A DNA stretch of 52,011 nucleotides, from positions 1 to 52,011 of the IMG/VR virus record IMGVR_UViG_3300032086_004119; one strand, given 5' to 3'. A program made the position numbers and the translations under genes. How positions within the stretch are numbered: the stretch's first letter is position 1; each line of letters begins with the position of its first letter. The notes under the pieces were generated by a model, which did no database searches, was not told the DNA's origin, and was given only the letters and a program-made list of their open reading frames with translations. The stretch is from a virus. Below, piece by piece: positions 14,623 through 24,044 of the stretch.

Positions 14623-14802
14623 CTACGACTCTTCCGGTGATTCAGATGCATCTTGTTTACGCATGAGGGCGATTAGTTCGTCGACAAATTTATCTCTCTG
14701 ATCTCCGCTCATTTGAACGGCCAAATCATGAGGTTCAAAACCTCCGTTTTCAGTGTCAGAGCTGGATTCCGCGACTCTCTGCGATTGTTCTAAATTCTTC
14801 AT
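14623..14802 (-). CDS. 59-residue acidic protein overlapping the giant gene's end
   Basis: It runs from ATG 14802 to TAG 14623, out of frame with and overlapping the last 47 nt of the 2563-residue gene. GAAGAG lies about 10 nt upstream. The product begins MKNLEQSQRVAESS and continues with an amphipathic, acidic helix (RDKFVDELIALMRKQ). Composition and overlap style match its neighbours, but the length is small and the function unknown. It is the final gene of the virion unit. Confidence 0.55.
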   Translation of the reverse strand: MKNLEQSQRVAESSSDTENGGFEPHDLAVQMSGDQRDKFVDELIALMRKQDASESPEES

Positions 14803-17800
14803 TATAACTACTCTTCAAGTTGGATTCGTCTTCGCCTCTGAGCTTTGCCCAAAGATCTTTTTCTGGATACCAGAGGATGGCTTGAATGTCAGCATTTGTG
14901 GTCGACATTCCATCAGATTCCAATCGCGCTCTCACCTTGTTTACAATCCTGCTTATTACTTCGCGATCCTGATCGCTCGGAACATCCACAGGCTTGACCG
15001 AATTTGCCAGCACTGTAGCGGCTTTTGCCCACTCAGGCTTCCCGTCGTTTACATCATCTTTGTTTATAACCGCATCGTAGCCAAGCTTACGCAATCGATC
15101 TGCTCGATATTCACCGACCTTCTTCTTCTTCTTAGATTCTTTTGATAGAGATTTATAGTCCTTGTTTATTTTGTCTATTACACGCTTATTACTTTTAGCA
15201 ATTTCCTCAAGAGTCATTTGTCCAGATTTCAGCTTATCTAAATTTTCTCTTGTAGTAGAAACTACTTTTTTAATCTTACCGCTTTCTGGATCTATAGTAT
15301 CTATTTGCAATGATCGATACAATGCTTGCCAATCGGCTGCGATTTTTATGGAGTCTTGAATGATTGACTCGCCCCATTCAGCATCGTTTTCTATTCTAAA
15401 TACAACTTGATCGCTGACGCTTTTGTACGCGGTTCCGCTCTTGCGATAGCGAGTAACTGTACGCATGCCCTTCAAGCTTTCAGGCAATCTTTTAGCATCA
15501 CGCAATGCATCGATCAAACGCGCCAGACGTTCGTCTGTAACCCCCGGCCCAAGAACATCGCCTGTCCACCTACCCCAAGTACGTCGCATCCAAAGATCTA
15601 TTGTGACGGGATCGTAATTGCCTAAAAGATTTTGTAAAAATCCTTGCCCGATTTTAGGCCCAAAAATAGCTGCGCCCTGCACGACATCTTCTTTACGTCC
15701 AGCGATTGTAACCTTTTTGCCACTGACCTTTGCAGCCGCAGCTTCCAGCTCTTTTACTGAAAATGTTTTGCCAATAAATGTCTCAAGCTCCTGCCACCCG
15801 ACTTTGTCAATCATCCTGTTGGCAAGGTCGAGATTACCACTTATTGATGACGCCTTCTCACCATACTCTTTAGAAGGATCAAATTTTCCGGTTTTTGCAA
15901 TAGCCGCAAACTGCTCTTCAGCAAATCTGCTATTTAACTTAACACTCAAGTTTTGAGATGTTGCCGCCATGGCTATGAACATGGCCATTTTGGCTGCGCT
16001 CGAATTAGGGAATCCACTGGCTTTAGCCGCTTCATCGTCGACAAGCTCTGGATGGATCTTGCCCATAATTTCAATCGCTTCGCGCACGTCTTCGGTGTAC
16101 CAATCGGCAGCATCCTTGCCGTCTGCTTGAAGAGCCGCATAAACTTCTGACACTGCTATGTCGACGATTTCGTCCTCTACCCCTTCTCGCTGATCGATAT
16201 TAGAACTTGTAACGATTTCGCCATCCCAATAATTTTCCGCAGTCGACTGTATCTGCTTTGCCACTTTAGAATTTGAAACTTTCTTCTCCGGTTTCGGCAA
16301 AACATCTGAATCGTTGTAGAGTACGTTGACCGCGCCCTGCGGGGCAGATACCGCACCCGGCTCAAATCTGTCCCCTGACCTTTCGCTTTCGATTTCTGCA
16401 AAAACATTATCACTGCTGATCGTTAAATCCTCTGGAGATAATATTACAATTTCATTTGGAAGACCATCACCTGAGTCACGATCTCCGTCGTAAATGTGAA
16501 TCGAATCATAGCCATCTTCGATAAGTGAATTTTTCGCCTCTTCAGTTATCAGTCTGGGGAATTCAGAAAAACCCTCTCCATATGTTTCATTTGCCCAGTC
16601 TCTGGTGTCGGCATCCCATACAAGAGGGGATTTAGCTTTTGAGTAAGCTTTTATGACCCGCTCTCCTTGAGACTTTTTATTGTGGTAGGCTGGAGTGTTT
16701 TGCGGGTCTGGACTCAAGAAGATAACACTACCTGAAGGCCCAACCAATGTCCGAGTCCTTCCCTGATCATCTACCCAACTTTCTGTTGATGGGTCAGCTC
16801 CACCCGGAAGGAACTCATCAAAAGCCGACCACGTCTTGTGATATAGCGGAGTGCTTACATCAAAACCGTTCTCCTTTGCTTTTGATTCAGTTGCAGTGTG
16901 CGGCTCAAACCTCTCCTTCAAAACGCCTTTGCTTTGCAACTGCGCCTTCTGCTGATCGGGAACTGCCTGAACCTCGCCTGATGTAAATTTACCAGCAGAA
17001 ATTTCAGCCACTGCGTCTAAAGCAAACTCTAACAAGCTGACTTCCTTACCCGGTTTCAAGTTCATCATCTCAGCGATTGCATCGACAATAACCTGCCAAA
17101 GATTTCTGCGAGCTTCAGGCACTTCTATCTGACGCAATGCGTCTTGCAAGTTTTCATCACTCATTACAGCGGCGATAAACTCATGAGTATTCGCCAACTC
17201 ATAAAGACCTCCCTGTGCATCAGCCTTATCAGCGTCAACAGCTTGATCTCCGAGCATCGGTTGAGAAATTCTTCTCTTGGTGATGAACGGCACTACTGCT
17301 GGGTCGCCAGCAGATTCGTCATAGAACTCATCCTGATTTAACCAGTCTTGAACATACTCTTTCGGAATTTTGACAGCATACTTGCCTTCGCCAATAATCT
17401 CTATGTCGACATCTTTTGCTGATCCACCGATGGCATTCATCGATCTTGCAACGTCCATCGCGAGAGACATTATTTGTTGCTTGGAATCAGCAGTTACAAC
17501 ATGTCCTTTTTCCAAAAGATTTTCTAGCCGTGATCCACCATAAACTAACTCACTCTCATAAGTTATGGTTGTATTGCCCTTCATGAAAGGAGCAACTTCA
17601 TCCAGAGCTTTTAGGTATGCATACTCCAATCGCTCAAACGCATCACCATCAACATCCGCTGAACGCTTAATCGCGTCGAGATATTCTCTGCCTGACTTTT
17701 TGCGATACCCTCTTTCGACTGCACGTTTTGCCAATCTTCCAGAAGTGTATACATGAGAGACCTCATGCAGGATTGTAGACTCAGGACTTTTCGGTTTTAC

Positions 17801-20800
17801 CTGAACAGATACTGGGCGATTCGTTGAAAAATAATGACCCGGTCTTTCATCCTTCGACTCCATGATCAACTTGCCAGCTTTGTTAGTCCATACAGTGTTT
17901 CGCATTGGACTTCTGTTTACAGCTTTGTCGAGAGCTTTCGCTATTGGTGCGAGCCTGTTATCTGAATTGCCAATCATCTGAAGCGATTCGCTTACGGTCT
18001 TCCCCTCCACATCACTGCCGCGAATTTGTCCGGGTACACCCGGCTGAAAACGCTCAGTCTCTACGTCTTCGCTTGATTCAAAGATTTTATCTTTAATCCA
18101 CATAGCAGCATCGCGCATCTCATCAGGATTCGAAAAATCAACAATTCGGCTTCCAGTCACTTTGCCAAATTCTTTTTCTCTCAGCGGAGATACTTCATGG
18201 TCTCTTATAGAAAACTTTTGATCACCAATCTCAACGTAGATGCTTCCACCTGCCGCCCTGAATGATCGACCTTTCACACCACGATTGCTAGGGTTCAAGA
18301 TATCAACATAATCATTTATAGATGATAAACTTTGATCACCCTGATCAACAGATGAATAATCTTCATCCAGAATTGTTTCCAGCTCGCTTATGGCATCCGA
18401 TAAAGAATCAAATTCATAAGTTCTATCTTCTATTGAAAAGTTAGCGGAGCCATCTGTGTTTTCGTAAACAAGTGGAGCTGTGAATTCTGATCCGTCATTC
18501 TTCCGAAACAATTGCTTATTCAAAACGTCTGCATAGACTGAAGCAACATCAGAATCAGGATTGTCATCTAAAGCGTCTTGTAAAAGTTCATCATCAGGCT
18601 CGAGCTTTACTTTGCTTTGAGAGTCAACGTCCGCAGAACTTTTTACACTTGCGTCGTACCACTCCTGCACGTCATTTGTAAAATTATCTAATTGTAACTG
18701 TTGCTCTTGCTTGAGCTTTGCTGCTTCGGCATCTGCTTTGTCTTGGGCTTGCTGGTCGAGTCGCTTGAAGGCTTCATCAATCTGCCTATTGATACGGCTT
18801 GCCGCGAGGGTGTTGTTTCCGCTGAGATGGTCTCTAAGCTCTCCAAGTAAGCCCCTATAATCTTCCTCCGATGGGAATTCGATAGTTGTTGCTCGCCGCT
18901 CTTTTCCTCGGTAGTTAATGTTCTGTTCGAATGTTGATATTTTTCTCGCGTCATCTTCTGACAAAGCTCCTAGAATTAAAACATTATTCATTTCATCGAT
19001 GGTGTATCCAGCACCTAAACCAAATTGGTTGGTCTTGTCTACCGCATCCTGCAACTCTTGCTTGCTCCCAAAGGTGTACCTGAACTCTGCATGCTCGCCA
19101 TCAGGACTTTCGGTGGACAGGTAAATCCCTTGCTGAATTCCTCCGGGGGCCAGCGCACCGACCAAAGCGGCAAAGCCTTTAACAAGCACAGGATCAGCAT
19201 CGTCGATCTCAATCAAACGAGAAGGTTCGACAATGTTTTTATTCACGTCTGTATCGAACCATCCACCAATTGCATCAATGTTTCGCTGAGTCCCAAGTCC
19301 AAGATCTCTGGCTATATCTTGAGAGATTTTTCTGAAGTCTTCTGCCTCTGGACTTTGTTGAGCATCTCGGATCTCTTCCAGAGTTTCTCCTTGGGCATTG
19401 CGGAATGGTGCAGCACCAACTGTCGGAGGCACAAACCTTCCTTGCTCGTATCGTCTCGATGCCATGCCGTAGTCAAAAGCCAAAGCTCTGCCTTCGACTT
19501 CTTTAATACTGGCAATGCGATCAATGCGCCTCGCTCGAACGAGAGAACCCTCGCGACCGCTTTCAAATCCCCCTTCGTCCTTCACACCAAGAAAGTCAAA
19601 AATCTCCTGTGCCATCTGGCGAGCGACTCTCGGATTCGGATCGAGGTCTGTAGCACCCGGCAAGCCATTCATATGGTTATTAAATAGCTGTGCAGTTTTC
19701 TCTACGAATCCTTCAGGGCCATTGAATAGATCGAATTTTTTTATGCCGTTCTTACGAGCTAAAGTCTTCCTGATTTTTTCATAAAAGTGTCCATGCTCGA
19801 ACGTCACGCCAAACAAGTTACCCGCTTTAGCTTGTCGCAAGCTTAGAAATGTAACTTCTGGAGTCGACATGGGAATTCGACTGCTGTACTTGCCCCTTTT
19901 AATTGCGGCAAAATACTCAAGACGAAACGGCTTCCCTGTCTTGTCGTTTATAGAGTCGACGACAGAGCGAAGAGTTTTCTTTATGCTGTCAGGTATGCTC
20001 GGATTGAGATCTACAAGATCTAAAGTCTCTTCATCAATTTTGCCAGAAAAGGATTCATCATCATTGTAGCTCAACTCTGAATCGTCTGCATTTAAAATGG
20101 TCTCGTGCAAAGCTTCGTTAATTTGCTTGGCCGCTTTATCTCGCTCTGATTTGGTCATGGCGATAGGCTTGCCATCAAGACCACGCTTGATCGTTCCATC
20201 GGGATTGACCTTAAACAGAGTGCCTTTGGTGGCTTCGAGTTTTCGCTCGCTACCAATCAGGTCATCAGGCGTAAGCATCACAGACTTATCTTCTGCTTGA
20301 GATGCCACGAATCTTTTGACCTGCTTGTTTCTCAGGTTGACGTAATCAATAATTACTCTGTCGACTGCTCGGCTCTTCTTTAGCTTTCCGAATACATCTG
20401 AGTCGACTGTGACAGGATTGCCGTTCGCATCCAGCACTGTGCCGTCAGGACTCATCTCGATACCCATGGCCTGAAGACCTCGAGCCATAAAATTCAAACG
20501 CTCGTTAACAATGTCTTTGACCGTTCCAAAACCAAGTCGCTGTTTTTTATTGAGACGCTTGCCGGTCAGGATCGACTTCACATGTTCCGCTGCCACCTCG
20601 TGGAAGATGTCATTCCATCTGTCTACTGTAGTTTGTTGCGTAGTTAGATCTGCACCAGTTCGCCCAAGACGCTTATTGTACTCGACTTCAAGTTGAACCA
20701 GCTCCTCTGGTGTATACAAGCCACCAGTAGGTCTTCCATTTTCATCAAAGTCGCCGATGAGTTCTCTGCGAAGACGCGCACCAAGACCGATCACATCTCC

Positions 20801-22447
20801 GTCTGCGTCTTCCAAATCAATGAGCGCATGCGTCATTTCATGGACAGGCGTACCCTCGCCAGCCACATCTGCGTTGATGTATATCTGAGGCTTACCGCTT
20901 ACCATGCGTGAGACACCGCCAGTGTTGGCTCGCTCATCACCAACGATTTTTGCATACTCGTCCTGACGCAGGTAAGTTATGTTTGCGTCCGATCCAGAGT
21001 CGGCCATCGCGCCTCTTAAAAACACTTCGAGGGCGGCTGCGTTCAAAAGTTTTTTAGAGTCCCCGCCACTCCACTTCATCAAAGCATCTTGCTCTGCTTC
21101 GCTTTTTGTCGCGACATAACGCATCGCCGACTCATTCGCGATTCTCGCTCGCTCAACAGGATTAACTTTTTCGTTTACGAATCCAGCGGTTGCCCCACCG
21201 GCTCCGAACAAAGCACCTTCGCCAACCTCCTGACCGATCTCTCCCCAGTCATCCAGAGCTATGCCCATCAAAACAAGATCTGATGCTCCACCGGCTGCGG
21301 CTCCAGCTACAAACCGAGCGGGAAAATCTCTTCCGGGTATTCGGTTAAAAATTCTGTACCCAGCGGCAGCGACCGGGCTGTCAGTAACGCGAGCGGCAGC
21401 TTCTGCTGCGCTCATTACCTGCGCCCCTACAACGCGCTGACCCTTGCCGATGTCTTCGAGAACTTTTCCCGCCACCTTTGACGCACCAGTTACCTGTGCT
21501 AAACCGCGAATGATATCATTGCTCACAAAGCCTGTAGCAAGCAGTGTCAAATAGGAGGTTACCTGCGCGGCCTTGGCCGAATCATTGATTCCCATTTGTT
21601 TTAAAAGTGCTGATGATGCGTCAGCGACTCTTTCCGCTGTGGCCACCATTTTATTCGCAGGAACCTGCGCTGCGCGACCGACGCGCTCTGCTGCTGGAGC
21701 AATAACCTTTCGACCAACACCGCCGATGTTCTGAGCGGCCTTCAGTCCAGCACCCGCAGGAAGAACATTTTGAGGATCTAAAGGCTCCATCAAAAGTGCT
21801 ATGTCTTCGTCGACCGGAACGGCATTGTCTATAAGGTCGTTCGCTACATCATTAAAACCCAAGCTGGCAAGAATCGTTGCCACGCTCATGATCGAAGCAC
21901 CGGCAGGATCACTTGAAAACAACTCCTGCTCACGGCGACGTTTGTGTCTCGCCTTAAATCGCTCGAAGTCTGCCTCTTCGTCAGTAGAGACCAAGCTTGC
22001 CAAGCCACTTCCGAAATTTCGAACTATCGGCCCCATCTCCTGAATGTTTCCGACCACTCCTGATGACATGCTCGCGAGCGTAGTGTCCAGCGGAGTTTCT
22101 GGAAGCTTTTTCAAACCGCGCACCATGCCGGTCGCCAAATCGTACATGCCCTCTTTTACACCCATCTCAAATTCAGACGCCCTCTCAAGAAGAGGCTGAT
22201 TGCGATAGTGATTGAACATGATTCGATAATCGTTATCGGTCAGCTCATGATATGGGTTGGTGCGATTCTTTTCTATCTCCTCTTGTACCTGCTGAAAGGT
22301 TTCATTCGGAGGTCTTTTCAATTCCTCCTTGGCCTTGCGAAGCTCTTCACTTCTAGCAATCTTAGGAATAAGATTTTGTACTTCCTCTTCGCTTAACCCA
22401 TCAGGAATTTTGACCGGGCCAACACCTTCAATATTAATTTCTGCCAT
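14756..22447 (-). CDS. Giant 2563-residue ejection/polyvalent protein with two zincin motifs and an ART-like domain
   Basis: It opens with the IEGVGPVKIPDGLSEEEVQN segment typical of phage internal virion proteins. Residues about 379-445 are hydrophobic and Ala/Gly-rich and could enter a membrane. A first zinc-peptidase site HEMTH is at 536-540, with a later IFHEVAAEH helix. A second, HEVSH, is at 1561-1565, followed by an ELANTHEFIAAVMSD segment as in phage-type zincins. Residues about 1855-2010 resemble an ADP-ribosyltransferase of the polyvalent type (YHKT at 1869-1872, glutamate E1999 in NEIVILSP). The last 500 residues are a further conserved-looking helical region ending in Lys-rich sequence. 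Proteins of this kind are packaged in the capsid and injected with DNA to act on host defence or envelope. As the last long gene of the tail/ejection block, it fits that role. Activities are inferred from motifs. Confidence 0.85.
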   Translation of the reverse strand: MAEINIEGVGPVKIPDGLSEEEVQNLIPKIARSEELRKAKEELKRPPNETFQQVQEEIEKNRTNPYHELTDNDYRIMFNHYRNQPLLERASEFEMGVKEGMYDLATGMVRGLKKLPETPLDTTLASMSSGVVGNIQEMGPIVRNFGSGLASLVSTDEEADFERFKARHKRRREQELFSSDPAGASIMSVATILASLGFNDVANDLIDNAVPVDEDIALLMEPLDPQNVLPAGAGLKAAQNIGGVGRKVIAPAAERVGRAAQVPANKMVATAERVADASSALLKQMGINDSAKAAQVTSYLTLLATGFVSNDIIRGLAQVTGASKVAGKVLEDIGKGQRVVGAQVMSAAEAAARVTDSPVAAAGYRIFNRIPGRDFPARFVAGAAAGGASDLVLMGIALDDWGEIGQEVGEGALFGAGGATAGFVNEKVNPVERARIANESAMRYVATKSEAEQDALMKWSGGDSKKLLNAAALEVFLRGAMADSGSDANITYLRQDEYAKIVGDERANTGGVSRMVSGKPQIYINADVAGEGTPVHEMTHALIDLEDADGDVIGLGARLRRELIGDFDENGRPTGGLYTPEELVQLEVEYNKRLGRTGADLTTQQTTVDRWNDIFHEVAAEHVKSILTGKRLNKKQRLGFGTVKDIVNERLNFMARGLQAMGIEMSPDGTVLDANGNPVTVDSDVFGKLKKSRAVDRVIIDYVNLRNKQVKRFVASQAEDKSVMLTPDDLIGSERKLEATKGTLFKVNPDGTIKRGLDGKPIAMTKSERDKAAKQINEALHETILNADDSELSYNDDESFSGKIDEETLDLVDLNPSIPDSIKKTLRSVVDSINDKTGKPFRLEYFAAIKRGKYSSRIPMSTPEVTFLSLRQAKAGNLFGVTFEHGHFYEKIRKTLARKNGIKKFDLFNGPEGFVEKTAQLFNNHMNGLPGATDLDPNPRVARQMAQEIFDFLGVKDEGGFESGREGSLVRARRIDRIASIKEVEGRALAFDYGMASRRYEQGRFVPPTVGAAPFRNAQGETLEEIRDAQQSPEAEDFRKISQDIARDLGLGTQRNIDAIGGWFDTDVNKNIVEPSRLIEIDDADPVLVKGFAALVGALAPGGIQQGIYLSTESPDGEHAEFRYTFGSKQELQDAVDKTNQFGLGAGYTIDEMNNVLILGALSEDDARKISTFEQNINYRGKERRATTIEFPSEEDYRGLLGELRDHLSGNNTLAASRINRQIDEAFKRLDQQAQDKADAEAAKLKQEQQLQLDNFTNDVQEWYDASVKSSADVDSQSKVKLEPDDELLQDALDDNPDSDVASVYADVLNKQLFRKNDGSEFTAPLVYENTDGSANFSIEDRTYEFDSLSDAISELETILDEDYSSVDQGDQSLSSINDYVDILNPSNRGVKGRSFRAAGGSIYVEIGDQKFSIRDHEVSPLREKEFGKVTGSRIVDFSNPDEMRDAAMWIKDKIFESSEDVETERFQPGVPGQIRGSDVEGKTVSESLQMIGNSDNRLAPIAKALDKAVNRSPMRNTVWTNKAGKLIMESKDERPGHYFSTNRPVSVQVKPKSPESTILHEVSHVYTSGRLAKRAVERGYRKKSGREYLDAIKRSADVDGDAFERLEYAYLKALDEVAPFMKGNTTITYESELVYGGSRLENLLEKGHVVTADSKQQIMSLAMDVARSMNAIGGSAKDVDIEIIGEGKYAVKIPKEYVQDWLNQDEFYDESAGDPAVVPFITKRRISQPMLGDQAVDADKADAQGGLYELANTHEFIAAVMSDENLQDALRQIEVPEARRNLWQVIVDAIAEMMNLKPGKEVSLLEFALDAVAEISAGKFTSGEVQAVPDQQKAQLQSKGVLKERFEPHTATESKAKENGFDVSTPLYHKTWSAFDEFLPGGADPSTESWVDDQGRTRTLVGPSGSVIFLSPDPQNTPAYHNKKSQGERVIKAYSKAKSPLVWDADTRDWANETYGEGFSEFPRLITEEAKNSLIEDGYDSIHIYDGDRDSGDGLPNEIVILSPEDLTISSDNVFAEIESERSGDRFEPGAVSAPQGAVNVLYNDSDVLPKPEKKVSNSKVAKQIQSTAENYWDGEIVTSSNIDQREGVEDEIVDIAVSEVYAALQADGKDAADWYTEDVREAIEIMGKIHPELVDDEAAKASGFPNSSAAKMAMFIAMAATSQNLSVKLNSRFAEEQFAAIAKTGKFDPSKEYGEKASSISGNLDLANRMIDKVGWQELETFIGKTFSVKELEAAAAKVSGKKVTIAGRKEDVVQGAAIFGPKIGQGFLQNLLGNYDPVTIDLWMRRTWGRWTGDVLGPGVTDERLARLIDALRDAKRLPESLKGMRTVTRYRKSGTAYKSVSDQVVFRIENDAEWGESIIQDSIKIAADWQALYRSLQIDTIDPESGKIKKVVSTTRENLDKLKSGQMTLEEIAKSNKRVIDKINKDYKSLSKESKKKKKVGEYRADRLRKLGYDAVINKDDVNDGKPEWAKAATVLANSVKPVDVPSDQDREVISRIVNKVRARLESDGMSTTNADIQAILWYPEKDLWAKLRGEDESNLKSSYNEEFRTIAESRGIQL

Positions 22448-22474
22448 AGCGATTCTCTGTATACGGTCGATTAA

Positions 22475-24019
22475 TTATTTGATCAGATTGCCAGATGCAT
22501 CATAAGAAGGAATTAGATCTTTCTGTTTTTGTACCTGAGTTCCAGCAGACTCTACCTCATCGAACTCAACTCCCCCGCGCAGATATTTCTCTCCGACATC
22601 TTTATGCTTACCTAGAAGGAATCCATCCAAACCAGCGACGGCAAGATCAACCTCAACCTTTGCTTCGTTAGCTTTCTCGTTAAAGCTTTCTCGGGCGGTA
22701 TTCACTATCGCAGTACGCATTTCAGGAGTCAGCAATTCGCCCTTAGTAAGTTTACGACCTTTTCGGAAAAACTCGTCCGCAAAACCTACAATATCTATGG
22801 CTGCACGAAATTCACTCTCACGAACAACACTTCCCGGATCAAGTATTTTCATAAATTTAAAAACCATTGCTATATCGTTTGAAGCGGCGTGAGGTGCGTC
22901 AGGGTCAACCATCAGCCTCGGGTTTGGTTTCCCAACATCCTCTGGAATTGGAACGTAACCTGTACCGTTGTATTTTACCCCCTCTGGGTTATTCGCGCTG
23001 CCTTCAGCAAGTGCTTGCAGCTCCGCAAAAGACACCTTTGCCTTTTTGTAATCAGTGTACTGATCATTCGTCAACAATTTGTCTCGACGTGATTTCAATT
23101 CATCTTGAGCCAATTCAGGCAACTTCATAAATGGATGCGCGTCGATTGCACCCAGTTGGATTTGCTTCATGACGTAATCTATTTGTTCAGGCGTCATGTC
23201 TGCCATGAAATCTGGATCGTCTTCGAAAGCCTGATGAAAGTCATTACTGCTTCGCATAGCTGTTGCGATTCGAGTCCACTTTGAATTCTGTGCAGCTCTA
23301 ACAGATCGCTCAAGAGACGTGGCAAGCGGTTGACGGCCTTTTGCATCAGGATGCGAAGCGGCGGTCACATACTGCTCCAGAATTCTCTGGTAAGCAGCTC
23401 GCATCTCAGGATCTTTGCTTTGAGCAAGATGCTCATAACGAATCTTCATTCGCTCTAAATCATCAGCCCTTTTAGTAGCAGCTTCCTCTCCTTTATCCTG
23501 AGTTAAAAGTATTTTCCTCTTCTGAAGCTCACCCGCTGGCCCTTGAGCAACTTTTGATTTGGGTATTCCATACTGAATCTCATGAAGCTCATCATCAATA
23601 CGATCAAGAGATTGCTCTCTTTCCTCTTCAAGCTCAAGCGCGGCATCCTGATCACGCTTCTGCTTTTTCAGAGTCATCCTGTCTATGCGAGCCTGTCTCT
23701 TGAACTGTTCAAGAGATTGAGCATGCGCTATTTTCGCTCGCTCGTTGGTCTGATGAAGATATTCATTCTCGATTTGCTGCTGTTGCAACTCAGCTTGATC
23801 CTGCTGATAATCCCTCATCTTTTCGTATGCGAATTTGTCGCGCAAAAGATCTGCATGCTCTCTCTTAAACTCAAAATCTCTACGCATGGATTCGACATTC
23901 GCGAGCGTTTGAATACCCTGCAATGATGTTTGAATTCCTAAAGCAACATCATCTGTTAGGGTGATAGGCTCACCGCTCTGCGGAGAGACGTATGGTTGAC
24001 CGGGTAATTGTAAAGTCAT
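22475..24019 (-). CDS. Coiled-coil internal/ejection protein
   Basis: A 514-residue protein dominated from about 55 to 175 by a long charged, Gln-rich coiled coil (YQQDQAELQQQQIENEYLHQ), followed by more helices. The N-terminus reads PGQPYVSPQSGEPITLTDDV. It has no signal peptide or catalytic motif. Position between a Gly/Pro-rich virion protein and the giant polyvalent protein matches the run of three internal proteins that many podoviruses eject to form a DNA conduit. Role inferred from context and composition. Confidence 0.65.
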   Translation of the reverse strand: MTLQLPGQPYVSPQSGEPITLTDDVALGIQTSLQGIQTLANVESMRRDFEFKREHADLLRDKFAYEKMRDYQQDQAELQQQQIENEYLHQTNERAKIAHAQSLEQFKRQARIDRMTLKKQKRDQDAALELEEEREQSLDRIDDELHEIQYGIPKSKVAQGPAGELQKRKILLTQDKGEEAATKRADDLERMKIRYEHLAQSKDPEMRAAYQRILEQYVTAASHPDAKGRQPLATSLERSVRAAQNSKWTRIATAMRSSNDFHQAFEDDPDFMADMTPEQIDYVMKQIQLGAIDAHPFMKLPELAQDELKSRRDKLLTNDQYTDYKKAKVSFAELQALAEGSANNPEGVKYNGTGYVPIPEDVGKPNPRLMVDPDAPHAASNDIAMVFKFMKILDPGSVVRESEFRAAIDIVGFADEFFRKGRKLTKGELLTPEMRTAIVNTARESFNEKANEAKVEVDLAVAGLDGFLLGKHKDVGEKYLRGGVEFDEVESAGTQVQKQKDLIPSYDASGNLIK

Positions 24020-24044
24020 AGTTAATCTCTTTTATTATTATCCA

